Positions 1 through 7,708 of a stretch of DNA of 38,574 nt are shown here, piece by piece. Source of the stretch: Chthoniobacterales bacterium (GTDB lineage: Bacteria > Verrucomicrobiota > Verrucomicrobiia > Chthoniobacterales > JACTMZ01); contig JAJTYZ010000128.1 of assembly GCA_021463515.1 (NCBI GenBank), positions 1 to 38,574 of the forward strand. Direction: 5' to 3'. Position numbers and translations under genes: made by a program. Position 1 is the stretch's first letter, and every line of letters begins with the position of its first letter. The notes below the pieces were generated by a model, which ran no database searches, had not been told where the DNA came from, and was given only the letters and a program-made list of their open reading frames with translations.

Positions 1-10
1 ATTTACCCGT

Positions 11-31
11 TTTGAAAAGCTTGATGAAATG
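11..31. repeat. Possible IS-end motif at the left edge
   Basis: The stretch TTTGAAAAGC followed by a GATGAAATG-type sequence closely matches a stretch at 38501-38520 near the opposite edge of the window. There the motif is repeated 25 bp further on. Tandem motifs of this kind resemble the terminal repeats of IS21-family elements as I remember them, but no transposase gene is visible, so the family is a guess. Confidence 0.3.
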
Positions 32-367
32 TTCATAGCATTTATTATCGTTGCTCTGATATATCAAGCTATTTTACATTAACAGGCTCTAGAGTGAAGT
101 TTTTCGCGTCCATGCACGCGTCGCCATTTCCCTCGCTTTCTGGAAATCCATTTCGGTATTTTTGCATTTAAGAGACCCAAAAACATCGAGAAGGGCCGGG
201 CTTAATCTCCAAAGTCTGACACGCTTCGCGAGGACTGGTTATCTGCCCTTTGCTGGTGAGCGTGAATGGAATCATGCTCATAGCCTTACCATAAGATTAT
301 ATCTTTGCTCTCCAAAAAAACCTTACTTTTCGAAAAATGAAAGGCGAAAGTTGAAAACTTCCGCAAT
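32..367. other. No recognised gene
   Basis: I see no convincing coding region, RNA gene or terminator here. An open frame running through 162-536 on the plus strand has Ser/Arg-rich, low-information sequence and runs antisense to a more protein-like small gene, so it is not called. Confidence 0.5.
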
Positions 368-556
368 TCATGGTGCAGCTTGCTCCTCCTTAATAACCGC
401 AACTTCATCCCCTTGTAATTCGAGTTTCACGCGGGCCAGACCCTTTTCGAGGGTCGAAGAAACCTCTCGCCGAAGGGCATCTTGCGTTCCTCCAAAAATG
501 CGAACCTTCAGCGGAAGATTGCGATGGAAATGGTAAACACCGCTGTTGAGTGTCAC
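368..556 (-). CDS. Small hypothetical protein (62 aa)
   Basis: A 62-residue frame with balanced, protein-like composition: a hydrophobic and basic first half, then an amphipathic charged segment (STLEKGLARVKLELQ) and an acidic tail. It starts with GTG, and AAAGGA lies about 4 to 9 nt upstream, a usable ribosome binding site. The open frame continues upstream to a stop just past the ykuD 3' end without offering another ATG, GTG or TTG, so GTG is the best start. It follows the L,D-transpeptidase gene on the same strand by about 70 bp and may be co-transcribed. No family is recognised. An overlapping frame beginning at 605 is less protein-like. Function unknown. Confidence 0.45.
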   Translation of the reverse strand: MTLNSGVYHFHRNLPLKVRIFGGTQDALRREVSSTLEKGLARVKLELQGDEVAVIKEEQAAP

Positions 557-628
557 GATTTTTCCTTTGTCGAAGCCAAGGGAGCCAGCCCATACCTTTT
601 GACATTTCCTATCTTCTGTATCAGTCGC

Positions 629-1402
629 CTATACCTTTTCTTTTTTTTGTGGGGGCGATAGACATGCCTTTGCCGAGGGCTTCGGCGGAGGTGGCGTGTG
701 GGCGGATTCGGTGGTGACGATGCTGTCGGCACCTAGCGGTCCACCGAGTGAAGGTGCAAAATAATCTATGGTCACGGGCGTTCCCAACGCGATGATGCGG
801 AAAAGATCGGTGGCGGTTTCCTTTTTAAGACGTATGCAACCATGCGATGCTGGTCGCCCGGGCACATAACCCACATGTAGCCCTATGCCGGTCGGCGTGA
901 TGCGCATCCAATACGGCATGCGCGATCCCTCAAACTGCGCACCCGCCGGAACAATATCCGTTCGCGTGTCCGCATCGGCAACGAGTGTTTCGCCGGTTTC
1001 CGAAATGATGCGACCGTAGAGATTGGACGCGTAGTCTTTCCTTTTATCGAGAACCTTAAAGCTCCCTCGTGGCGTTGGATGACTGGATCGCCCCGTAGCT
1101 ACGGGAAAATCCATGGCAACAGCGCCGTTGACGAGCAGAATTCCGCGCTGTTCACGCAAGGCGATTTCCATGGCCGTGTTTTGCGCCGTGGCTTGGGCAA
1201 GAAGATTCAAATGCCGATATGTTTTTTTGCGCCATCCCACCTGCTCTCGAAATGTGGCGTGGGCTTTTTGATACTCCGTCATTTTTTGACGAGCGGAACC
1301 ACCCCATGAATTTTTTAAGGTCGAACACCCCGACAAAAGCAACAGTCCCACAATCACCAAAACAATGTGATTACGAAATCGCCCGAGGAAGGAGAAATTC
1401 AT
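629..1402 (-). CDS. L,D-transpeptidase (YkuD) lipoprotein
   Basis: The 257-residue protein begins with a lipoprotein signal: basic n-region, hydrophobic stretch to residue 23, and lipobox LSGC with Cys26 as the lipidated residue. A short helical segment follows, then a YkuD fold from about residue 85 to 215. The family's catalytic motif is present as H176 (GLHVGY) and SHGCIR, with C189 as the nucleophile. Such enzymes form 3-3 peptidoglycan cross-links or attach proteins to peptidoglycan from the periplasmic side. The C-terminal ~40 residues are Pro/Lys-rich and probably disordered. It starts at ATG 1402 with GGAATT a short way upstream, and is divergent from the VirJ-like gene. The specific reaction (cross-linking, lipoprotein attachment or another activity) cannot be told from sequence. 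Confidence 0.85.
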   Translation of the reverse strand: MNFSFLGRFRNHIVLVIVGLLLLSGCSTLKNSWGGSARQKMTEYQKAHATFREQVGWRKKTYRHLNLLAQATAQNTAMEIALREQRGILLVNGAVAMDFPVATGRSSHPTPRGSFKVLDKRKDYASNLYGRIISETGETLVADADTRTDIVPAGAQFEGSRMPYWMRITPTGIGLHVGYVPGRPASHGCIRLKKETATDLFRIIALGTPVTIDYFAPSLGGPLGADSIVTTESAHTPPPPKPSAKACLSPPQKKEKV

Positions 1403-1423
1403 ATGTGTAATTCCATGTCTTTT

Positions 1424-1449
1424 ACTCGCCCTTTCCGTTGACGGCGAGT
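1424..1449. promoter_or_regulatory. Inverted repeat between divergent genes
   Basis: ACTCGCC at 1424-1430 and GGCGAGT at 1443-1449 form a perfect 7-bp inverted repeat with a 12-nt spacer. It lies in the only gap between the divergent L,D-transpeptidase and VirJ-like genes, so it could be an operator or an mRNA hairpin. No regulator is identified. Confidence 0.3.
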
Positions 1450-1516
1450 GTGATTCTCGGCTTCAAAAAAAAATTCCAATAGCGTTTTGCTCCAAAAGCA
1501 GTAGGTTCTCCTCGCC

Positions 1517-2269
1517 ATGCGACATAGCGCGACTTGGATGGCCAAACTGCTGTTTATGCTTGTGTCCGCTTGTACGTGGCACAAAGCACCTATGCCTGCT
1601 CCGAGCGTCAGCATTCCTACAAAGCACGGGGAATTTTCCGTGCAGGTTTTTGCACCTTCCGACGAAATGAAAGCACTCGTTGTTTTCGGGGCGGGCGATG
1701 GTGGCTGGTCGTATTTTGAGGATAGAATTGCACGGGCTTTGGCGGCGGAGGGCTATGCGGTCGTGGGCTGGGACTGCCGCGCTTACGCGAAATTAGGTTC
1801 CTACAGCCAACAGGATCTCGCCGTTGATGTGAATACGGCCATCCAAAAAGGGCAGGCATTTTTGAAAGGCGAACAGAGCCCCATCGTGCTCGGTGGATGG
1901 TCCACAGGAGCGGAGCAAATGATTGCTGTCGCCGCTTCACCCCATCGCCCCAAGGAAACCACAGGGCTGCTTATTCTCGCCCCTGGAGAACGTGGAAGAT
2001 ACGGCATCACGATGACGGATTTGCTCGGATTGACACCACGGGGGCCGGATACCTTTGCCCTCGCGGATATGGCTAAGCATTTGGAAGGATTGCGAGTCGT
2101 TCAGTTCCATGGGGAGAAAGACATGTTGGATCAGACGAGCTGGTTAAAAAAACTCACCGCGCCGCATCATCTCGAAGTTTATCCCAACGCCGGACACGAT
2201 TTCGACGGTGCTTCCTTGGCATTTTTGGAGCAACTGTGTCAGAAAATGGCATGGCTCATTCATGGTTGA
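1517..2269 (+). CDS. VirJ/AcvB-like alpha/beta-hydrolase lipoprotein
   Basis: 250 residues. The N-terminus carries a short signal ending in VSAC, so Cys19 is a likely lipidation site and the protein should be anchored outside the cytoplasmic membrane. The fold is alpha/beta-hydrolase: the GDGGW motif (residues 60-64) typical of the VirJ/AcvB family, the nucleophile elbow GWSTGA (Ser129), and candidate acid and base D202 and H227 (NAGHDF). In Agrobacterium, AcvB hydrolyses lysyl-phosphatidylglycerol made by its operon partner LpiA. The gene that overlaps this one by 8 bp encodes an MprF/LpiA-like synthase, which strongly suggests the same opposing pair. Residue 8 is a second possible Met start, but the longer start keeps a better signal-peptide n-region. 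The substrate is inferred from context. Confidence 0.75.
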   Translation: MRHSATWMAKLLFMLVSACTWHKAPMPAPSVSIPTKHGEFSVQVFAPSDEMKALVVFGAGDGGWSYFEDRIARALAAEGYAVVGWDCRAYAKLGSYSQQDLAVDVNTAIQKGQAFLKGEQSPIVLGGWSTGAEQMIAVAASPHRPKETTGLLILAPGERGRYGITMTDLLGLTPRGPDTFALADMAKHLEGLRVVQFHGEKDMLDQTSWLKKLTAPHHLEVYPNAGHDFDGASLAFLEQLCQKMAWLIHG

Positions 2270-3965
2270 AGCCACTTCTCAACAGGCGTTGCCGCACGCG
2301 AGCAGCGCGGCGCGGCGGAGTCGCGTACCGACCATTCTCGCTCTTGCGGTGGGGTTATCGGGCGTCATCAATGTGTGGGAAGGAATATGGAGCAAGCAAT
2401 TTACTTTTCTTGAATGGATGGAGGAATTTCTTCCCTTCGATATTTCGCAACATGGGCGCATGCTTCTTTTTTGCGGCGGCTTATTTTTGCTTCTTTTAAG
2501 TCGCGGACTTTACCGTCGTAAACGCGCCGCATTTCTTCTCACCTTTGGTCTTCTTGCGCTCAGTCCCCTCCTCCACCTCAGCAATGGATTTAACTGGCAC
2601 CACGCCATCGCTCAGCTCTTCCTCGCCGCCGCATTGTTCCACTGGCGTGCTGAGTTCCGCGCTCTTTCCGACGAATCTTCCGTGCGTTGGGCCGTCGTCA
2701 TCACAGCGGCCATGCTCGCTCTGCTAACCGTATTTGGCATGGTCAGTTTCCATACTTACGCAGGGCAAATTTCTGGTGAGCGAACCTTTTGGCGCGATTT
2801 ACAATGTTCGTTAGAACTTATTTTTCTGCAAAGTACGGACACCCTTACTCCCGAAGGTTCCCATGCGGAAATTGCCTTTCGTTCCATCAGCGAGGTGGGT
2901 GTTATTTTTGGAATTACGGCACTGTTTCTTTTTCTGCGTCCCGTTCTCCCGCACCGCAGCACCAGGCACGGGAGACAATGTGATAAGGCGGCAAAAATCA
3001 TTGCGGAGCATGGAAATGATCCTCTCGATGAGTTCGCCCTCCTTTCCGATAAACGGCACTTTTTCACTACTAACGGAAGCTCCATGATTTCGTATGCGCT
3101 CTGGCGGGATGTTGCGGTGACATTGGGCGATCCCGTAGGACCCCCGCAGCAAGCGGGGACGGCTATTGCCGAATTTATCAACTTCTGTTCCGAGCAGGAT
3201 TGGCATCCCGTCTTTTATTTGGCACGTCGTGATTATCTCCACGCTTATCGCAAAGTGGGATTTCGCATTTTTAAAATCGCCGAAGATTCACGCATCAATT
3301 TGTGCGAATTGACGCTTGCCGGACGCAAATTCCAAGGGCTTCGCACAGCGCATAACAAGCTCGAAAAACTAGGTTGGAGTATTCAATGGCTCGAAGGGAA
3401 AAACCTTCCGCCGGACACCCTGCGTGAACTGAATATTATTTCTTCATCATGGCTTGCAGCACGAGGTGCCATTGAAATGACTTTTGATCTTGGTTCTCTC
3501 GCGCCGCCTTCACTTGAACCCGCTGATATTGCCATCCTCCATGATGCCTCCGGAAAAGCACTGGCTTTCGCGACCTGGCTTCCTTATGCGCAAGCGCAAT
3601 GCCGCTCTCTCGACATGATGCGGCACGAGCCTGCCAATCGTAACGTGATAGACACCCTCATTGTAGCGTGCTTGCTCGACTATCGCGAACGCGGCATTAC
3701 GGAAGTCAGTCTCGGCAATGCACCCTTAGCCAATCTCGATCAGCGGGAAATGGACAGTCTCGAAGAAAAAGCCGTACGCCTGCTCTACGAGCGATTTGAT
3801 CAATACTATGGCTACCGTTCGCTTTTCGAATTCAAAAACAAATTCCATCCACAATGGAGCGGACGCTATCTCGCCTACCGTGGTGTCCCTTACCTTCTGC
3901 CTGCCATGGCTGCCATCGCACGTGTCCATCTTCCGGCAGGACTCACGAAATTTTTACGTTCGTAA
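2262..3965 (+). CDS. mprF: MprF/LpiA-like phosphatidylglycerol aminoacyltransferase
   Basis: From ATG 2262 the product is 567 residues. About six membrane segments fill the first ~250 residues, followed by a cytosolic DUF2156-type GNAT-like domain to the end. Recognisable blocks include the ALLSDKRHFF and GDPVGP regions, the AHNKLEKLGW segment and the terminal FKNKFHPQW and RYLAYRG block. The family transfers lysine or alanine from aminoacyl-tRNA to phosphatidylglycerol, lowering surface charge and protecting against cationic peptides. The start was chosen because ATGGTTGA overlaps the stop of the upstream VirJ-like gene by 8 bp, indicating translational coupling; the frame stays open 54 bp further upstream, but inside the hydrolase gene. 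It is shorter than 14-TM MprF proteins because the flippase half is reduced. The amino acid donor cannot be read from sequence. Confidence 0.82.
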   Translation: MVEATSQQALPHASSAARRSRVPTILALAVGLSGVINVWEGIWSKQFTFLEWMEEFLPFDISQHGRMLLFCGGLFLLLLSRGLYRRKRAAFLLTFGLLALSPLLHLSNGFNWHHAIAQLFLAAALFHWRAEFRALSDESSVRWAVVITAAMLALLTVFGMVSFHTYAGQISGERTFWRDLQCSLELIFLQSTDTLTPEGSHAEIAFRSISEVGVIFGITALFLFLRPVLPHRSTRHGRQCDKAAKIIAEHGNDPLDEFALLSDKRHFFTTNGSSMISYALWRDVAVTLGDPVGPPQQAGTAIAEFINFCSEQDWHPVFYLARRDYLHAYRKVGFRIFKIAEDSRINLCELTLAGRKFQGLRTAHNKLEKLGWSIQWLEGKNLPPDTLRELNIISSSWLAARGAIEMTFDLGSLAPPSLEPADIAILHDASGKALAFATWLPYAQAQCRSLDMMRHEPANRNVIDTLIVACLLDYRERGITEVSLGNAPLANLDQREMDSLEEKAVRLLYERFDQYYGYRSLFEFKNKFHPQWSGRYLAYRGVPYLLPAMAAIARVHLPAGLTKFLRS

Positions 3966-3973
3966 AATCAGGA

Positions 3974-5635
3974 TTACGTAGGCGCGACTTCGTGAGGTGC
4001 AAGGGCAACACCTTGGTCGCCTAAGCCGGCTAACGAAAGTCCTGCCAACACCGGTGTCGCGGCAACCATTTCTTTGAAAATTCCTTCGAGAGTGTGAGGA
4101 ACATCCGCTCCAAGAGCACGAAGTAAGTCCGCTAGAATCTCAACATCTTCCCGCGCCTGACCGGGCACTTGCGTGGCACGATTGAGACGCTGGATGATGT
4201 TTTTGATATTGATCATCGAGCCACGTTTTTCGGCAAAACCGGCACTGGGTAAAATCGCCGACGCATGCCTCGTTCCAATGTTGGGCAAAATATCCAAGCA
4301 AACGAGGTGCGGAATCTCCGCCATTTCCTGCTCGGTGAAACCAAGGTGGCGCGGGTCTTCCCCAAGACACAATAACGCCTTCACGGAACCATTTCGCACG
4401 GACGTCGCCAGAGCGTGTGCTTGCGATCCGGGAGGATCGTGCGCCACTCCCAACAACTGCGCTCCCTTGGTATTCGGGTTTCCATCATCACACACAAGAA
4501 TCCCATCAGCCTCCTGCGGACGCGGCACCACATCGTGCAGAGTGATGCCAAGATGTCGCGCCAGCCGTGCCGTGAGCCAAAGTTCCTCATTCGTCATGCG
4601 GGCCGAAGCAAGAATCGCCACTTCTCCGCGCGGGAGAGAGGAAAGTTGCCTTGCAATGGTTTCAATGACGCGGGGCCATGTTGATTTTTTCCGTTCGCCC
4701 TCCTCGCGTAATTCCGGCTGCGTCAGACGATCTTCACGCTCAAGATAAGCGTAGTTGAGTCGCCCGTGGTCACACATCCAGTAAGAATTCACCGCATCAT
4801 TTTGACGGGGTGTTTGACGAATTATTTTATTTTCTCGTGCACCGATGACGGTATTGCATCCCGTGCCGCACGACGTACAAATGCTTTTCGTTTCGCGCAA
4901 AAACCAAACGCGCATTTTGAAACGGAAGTCTTTACTCGTCAGTGCTCCCACGGGGCAAATATCCACCGTATTAAGCGAGTAATTGCTATCGAGGCGATTC
5001 CCGGGATGAACAGTCAGTGTGGTGTAACTCCCACGATTAACCCATCCGAGAACATCGTCGTCGGCAACTTCCTGCATAAAGCGCACGCAGCGCGAACACA
5101 GAATGCAACGTTCATCATCGAGAATGATGTGCTTGCCAATGTCCACACGCTTTGGCTTTTTGACTTTGTTTTCGAGAAACTTCGATTCGCCTTCTCCAAA
5201 CTCGACGGAAAATTCCTGCAAACGACACTCTCCTGCCTTATCGCAGATGGGGCAATCAAGCGGATGATTGATGAGCAAAAACTCCAACACTCCTTTGCGG
5301 CAATCTTCCACGAGCGGCGAATCGGTTTTCACGGCCATCCCCTCGGAAACTTCCAAGGCACAAGAAATCTGCGGACGTGGATTCCATGCGATTTCCGGAC
5401 GTCCATCTTCACCCAAAATCGGCTGACGATTGGCGTCCATTTTAGGTGCTCCAAGTTCCAATAAACACATGCGGCAATTCCCGGGCGTGCTAAGTGCGGG
5501 GTGATAGCAGTAGTGCGGAATAAAATGTCCGCTCTGCATGCAAGCCTCGATAAGTTTCGTTCCCTTGGGGAACTGACGCCATTGGCCGTTGATCTGAACG
5601 TTGATCTGTGCGGTGCCGGGTACTGTTGCGCTCAT
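3974..5635 (-). CDS. nuoG: NADH-quinone oxidoreductase subunit G (NuoG), short form
   Basis: The 553-residue protein has the full N-terminal set of NuoG iron-sulfur ligands. These are [2Fe-2S] Cys43/54/57/92, the His-Cys3 site H124/C128/C131/C137 (HPLDCPICDKAGEC), a [4Fe-4S] site C177/C180/C183 plus C227 (CPVGAL), and a fourth group C253/C256/C260/C288 matching the N7-type site at the head of the molybdopterin-like domain. The rest of that domain is short: E. coli NuoG is about 900 residues. In complex I this subunit carries electrons from NADH towards the quinone arm. No other nuo gene lies in the window: upstream is an SNase gene and downstream a convergent mprF, so the gene stands alone. 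ATG 5635 has only a weak GGATT-type ribosome site. Confidence 0.88.
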   Translation of the reverse strand: MSATVPGTAQINVQINGQWRQFPKGTKLIEACMQSGHFIPHYCYHPALSTPGNCRMCLLELGAPKMDANRQPILGEDGRPEIAWNPRPQISCALEVSEGMAVKTDSPLVEDCRKGVLEFLLINHPLDCPICDKAGECRLQEFSVEFGEGESKFLENKVKKPKRVDIGKHIILDDERCILCSRCVRFMQEVADDDVLGWVNRGSYTTLTVHPGNRLDSNYSLNTVDICPVGALTSKDFRFKMRVWFLRETKSICTSCGTGCNTVIGARENKIIRQTPRQNDAVNSYWMCDHGRLNYAYLEREDRLTQPELREEGERKKSTWPRVIETIARQLSSLPRGEVAILASARMTNEELWLTARLARHLGITLHDVVPRPQEADGILVCDDGNPNTKGAQLLGVAHDPPGSQAHALATSVRNGSVKALLCLGEDPRHLGFTEQEMAEIPHLVCLDILPNIGTRHASAILPSAGFAEKRGSMINIKNIIQRLNRATQVPGQAREDVEILADLLRALGADVPHTLEGIFKEMVAATPVLAGLSLAGLGDQGVALAPHEVAPT

Positions 5636-5755
5636 GAATCCAAATAGTGACCCTACACCATGAATGGATTGTGTTCACGGAAAAAGGCCAAAGCATTTTC
5701 TGTCATAATTCGCGTCGCCCTTTTTCCACTGAAAATAATCGCGGGGGAGACGCCC

Positions 5756-6349
5756 TTAATTCGCCGCATCCGATTTTTTGGCCGCTTTAGTCGCAGCACG
5801 TTTAGCTTTTGCCGACCACAAACCGATACCGCTTTCTTGCGCTGCGGTCTGGGCTTTGTCGAGATGGTTTAAGTAGGAAAGAAGAACATCTTCCCTCATG
5901 CCATAACTACGCGCCAACCCTGCTTCAATGAGACGCATGCCAAGGTCTGAACCATCGGCCAGCGTGACTTTGGCGAAAAAACGGGGCTGCTGACTATTGC
6001 CTTTGGCATCCACCCACTTTGTTTCCACCGTGAATGGGTCTTGCAAAAGTTTTCTGGTGAATTCTGCGGCTTCCTGTCCGCCCGCCAGAATCGCCTTCTT
6101 CGTCGTGGAAAAATATTTCTTCTGCTCATTCACGCGCTCAGGAAATTTGTCATCCGTCTCCGGCGCATCCACAGCGTAGAGTCGAAAAACCTGATCCTGA
6201 TTTTTGGCTTGTACGTGAAATGAATCTCCATCGAGATAACGATTTTCTATGAGGCGACAATCGGAAATTGTTTCCCACGGCTCTGCCTGCAAAGCACACG
6301 AGCCAAAAAGAAAAAGCCCACCAAAGACGATGACACTGCGTAATTTCAT
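5756..6349 (-). CDS. Secreted thermonuclease-like (SNase) protein
   Basis: From ATG 6349 the product is 197 residues. A signal peptide (residues 1 to about 22, ending LQA before EP) points to export; a Cys at 18 makes a lipoprotein conceivable but the lipobox is poor. The SNase domain spans about residues 30-170 with DGDSFHV (D40, D42), FRLYAVDAPE (R56, D61, E64) and PRFFAKV (R123). These match the metal-binding and arginine/glutamate catalytic residues of staphylococcal nuclease. A Lys/Ala-rich tail follows. The open frame extends upstream to 6493, but that extension is translation of the palindromic repeat at 6382-6610 and recurs in the second repeat copy, so it is not used. GAAG lies just before ATG 6349. 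Likely role: nucleic acid degradation outside the cytoplasm. Confidence 0.8.
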   Translation of the reverse strand: MKLRSVIVFGGLFLFGSCALQAEPWETISDCRLIENRYLDGDSFHVQAKNQDQVFRLYAVDAPETDDKFPERVNEQKKYFSTTKKAILAGGQEAAEFTRKLLQDPFTVETKWVDAKGNSQQPRFFAKVTLADGSDLGMRLIEAGLARSYGMREDVLLSYLNHLDKAQTAAQESGIGLWSAKAKRAATKAAKKSDAAN

Positions 6350-6381
6350 ATCTTCAAATAAAAGTAAAAGTGGCCCGCATA

Positions 6382-6610
6382 AATAGCACGAAGATAAGAC
6401 GTGGTTGGAAAGGTTCCGGATCGAGGGGGGGATCACATCCGCCTCGGGTGTCGCCGCCGGTGCCCTCGCTGGAGGCATTGTTGTAAAAGCCACGTAATTT
6501 CAAGTGCCGCGCGAGGGCGCACGACACGACACCCGAGGCGGGGGTGGTACCCTCCCGAAAATCCGAAACCATCGAAAGGATCGCAACCCCCACCTTATCT
6601 TCGCGCTATT
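6382..6610. mobile_element. Palindromic MITE-like repeat, copy 1
   Basis: Terminal inverted repeats AATAGCACGAAGATAAG (6382-6398) and its near-exact complement (6594-6610, one mismatch) bound a 229-bp element. Nested inverted repeats lie inside: 15 bp at 6439-6453 against 6527-6541 (core CCTCGGGTGTCG), and GTGCCCTCGC at 6460-6469 against a GCGAGGGC block before 6527. The whole element could fold into one long hairpin. A second copy in the same orientation lies at 7426-7646 on the other side of the Phd/VapC pair. It encodes no transposase and carries no convincing gene, so a MITE moved in trans or a REP-like unit is the best description. Confidence 0.75.
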
Positions 6611-6686
6611 CCTGCCGACCCTTGACCCCATTTCAAAGCCTTGCAGGAATCCGTAAAAGCCTGACCACCGGATAGGTAATTCCGCT
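6611..6686. other. Spacer upstream of the toxin-antitoxin pair
   Basis: Short non-coding stretch between repeat copy 1 and the antitoxin operator. No gene is seen. Confidence 0.4.
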
Positions 6687-6727
6687 TGATATTGCCTCAA
6701 TATCAGACCAGTCTTTCAGACTAGTCT
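6687..6727 (+). promoter_or_regulatory. Probable operator of the Phd/VapC-type module
   Basis: TGATATTG-CCT-CAATATCA (6687-6705) is a perfect 8-bp inverted repeat. It is followed by AGACCAGTCT (6705-6714) and the exact palindrome AGACTAGTCT (6718-6727), spaced 13 bp apart. These sit directly before the antitoxin ATG at 6735. Such symmetric boxes are where Phd-type antitoxins bind to repress their own operon. TTGATA at 6686 could serve as a -35 box overlapped by the operator. Confidence 0.55.
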
Positions 6728-6734
6728 AAGAATT

Positions 6735-6980
6735 ATGTCTGCCATCGCAAAACTCGAAGTCGGCTCCTACGAAGCCAAATCTAGGCTCCCCGAATTGCTG
6801 GGCTTGGTCGAACAGGGACACACCATCACCATTACCCGCCACAAGCGAAGCATCGCCAAACTCATACCTATCCACGAATCGGTTGCCGATGTGGTCGCCG
6901 CTCTGCGCGAACTGCGTGATCGCCTACCCGCCGGGAGGGAGAATAATAGGGAGTTGATTGGTGCTGGCCGCCGCATCTGA
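6735..6980 (+). CDS. Phd/YefM-type antitoxin
   Basis: 81 residues. The N-terminal half matches the Phd/YefM DNA-binding fold: VGSYEAKSRLPELLGLVEQG then TITRHKRSIAKLIPI, the usual strand-helix-turn pattern ending in an R/K-x-AKLIP block. The C-terminal ~35 residues, charged and helical, would wrap the toxin. It ends 2 bp before the PIN toxin start, the normal antitoxin-toxin order. It should neutralise the downstream ribonuclease and repress the operon through the palindromes just upstream. The gene appears intact. Confidence 0.85.
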   Translation: MSAIAKLEVGSYEAKSRLPELLGLVEQGHTITITRHKRSIAKLIPIHESVADVVAALRELRDRLPAGRENNRELIGAGRRI

Positions 6981-6982
6981 GT

Positions 6983-7405
6983 ATGTCTCCTCTTGTTATT
7001 GACGGCTCAACCGCTCTTGGCTTCGTGCTCAAAGACGAGGGGGACGCAACAGCCCTCACTGCGCTTGCAGAGGTCTCCAATGGACGCAAAACACTCGTGC
7101 CTGCCCATTGGTGGGTCGAGGTCGCAAACGGCCTGATCATGGCCGAACGCCGCAAGCGGACGACACAAGCGGACACGGCGGAAGCCATGTCCCTGCTTGG
7201 CAAATTACCGATGGTGACGGACATCGAGACCGGCGTCCACGCGCTTGGGGAAACACCCGCACTGGCGAGGCAATACGGACTGACCATCTACGATGCCGCC
7301 TATCTGGAACTCGCAATGCGCCACGGAGCGACGCTCGCAACGACTGACACGGCGCTGGCAAAGGCCGCAAGCAAGGCGGGAGTTGCTATCCTCTCCGTCC
7401 AATAA
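6983..7405 (+). CDS. VapC-like PIN-domain toxin
   Basis: 140 residues, the usual length for a VapC-type PIN ribonuclease. All four acidic metal-binding residues are visible: D7 (VIDGST), E46 (WVEVANGL), D104 (TIYDAAYLELA) and D122 (ATTDTALA). The gene starts 2 bp after the antitoxin stop and is uninterrupted, so the pair should be functional. Proteins of this family cleave tRNA or rRNA when released from antitoxin; the target here is unknown. It ends 20 bp before repeat copy 2, so the pair is bracketed by two repeats. Confidence 0.87.
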   Translation: MSPLVIDGSTALGFVLKDEGDATALTALAEVSNGRKTLVPAHWWVEVANGLIMAERRKRTTQADTAEAMSLLGKLPMVTDIETGVHALGETPALARQYGLTIYDAAYLELAMRHGATLATTDTALAKAASKAGVAILSVQ

Positions 7406-7425
7406 GTGGAAAAGGTACCAGCATG

Positions 7426-7646
7426 AATAGCACGAAGATAAAGAGTGGTTGGAAAGGTTCCGGATCGAGAGGGGGATCACACCCGCCTCGGGTGTCGCCT
7501 TCGGTGCCCTCGCCGGAGGCATTGTCGTGAGACCACTCAACGCTGTGCCTTGTGAGGGCGCACGGCACAACACCCGAGGCGGGGGTGCTCCCCTCCCGAA
7601 AATCCGAAACTATCGAAAACATCGCACCCCCCTATCTTCGCGCCAT
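7426..7646. mobile_element. Palindromic MITE-like repeat, copy 2
   Basis: Same element as at 6382-6610, in the same orientation. It begins AATAGCACGAAGATA and ends with a degraded complementary terminus (CTATCTTCGCGCCATT). The inner CCTCGGGTGTCG arms and the CCCTCGC/GCGAGGG arms are kept, while the loop region differs from copy 1. The pattern of conserved stems and drifting loop suggests the fold, rather than coding, is what has been preserved. Confidence 0.75.
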
Positions 7647-7708
7647 TCTGATCCCTCTGGACTCCCCAAAAAACGTGCATTATGCCACATTCGGTGTAGA
7701 ATATCCTC

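Noticed and set aside
41-77. Weak similarity between GCTCTGATA...CAAGCTA near the left edge and GCGCTGATA...CAAGCTAG near 38415
   Set aside because: Too short and interrupted to separate from chance in AT-rich DNA; noted only as possible support for related edges.
162-536. 124-codon plus-strand open frame
   Set aside because: Composition is random-looking (Ser/Arg-rich) and it runs antisense to a more convincing small gene.
3955-3973. Small TTACG-TT-CGTAA hairpin between convergent mprF and nuoG
   Set aside because: The stem is only 5 bp without a T-run, so I do not call a terminator.
6350-6493. 48-residue N-terminal extension of the SNase gene
   Set aside because: The extension is translated repeat sequence that also appears in frame in the second repeat copy, and a good signal peptide begins at ATG 6349.
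6382-7646. CRISPR-like or riboswitch reading of the repeat pair
   Set aside because: Only two long copies with a gene pair between them, no short regular spacers, and the structure is a long inverted repeat rather than an array or a known riboswitch.
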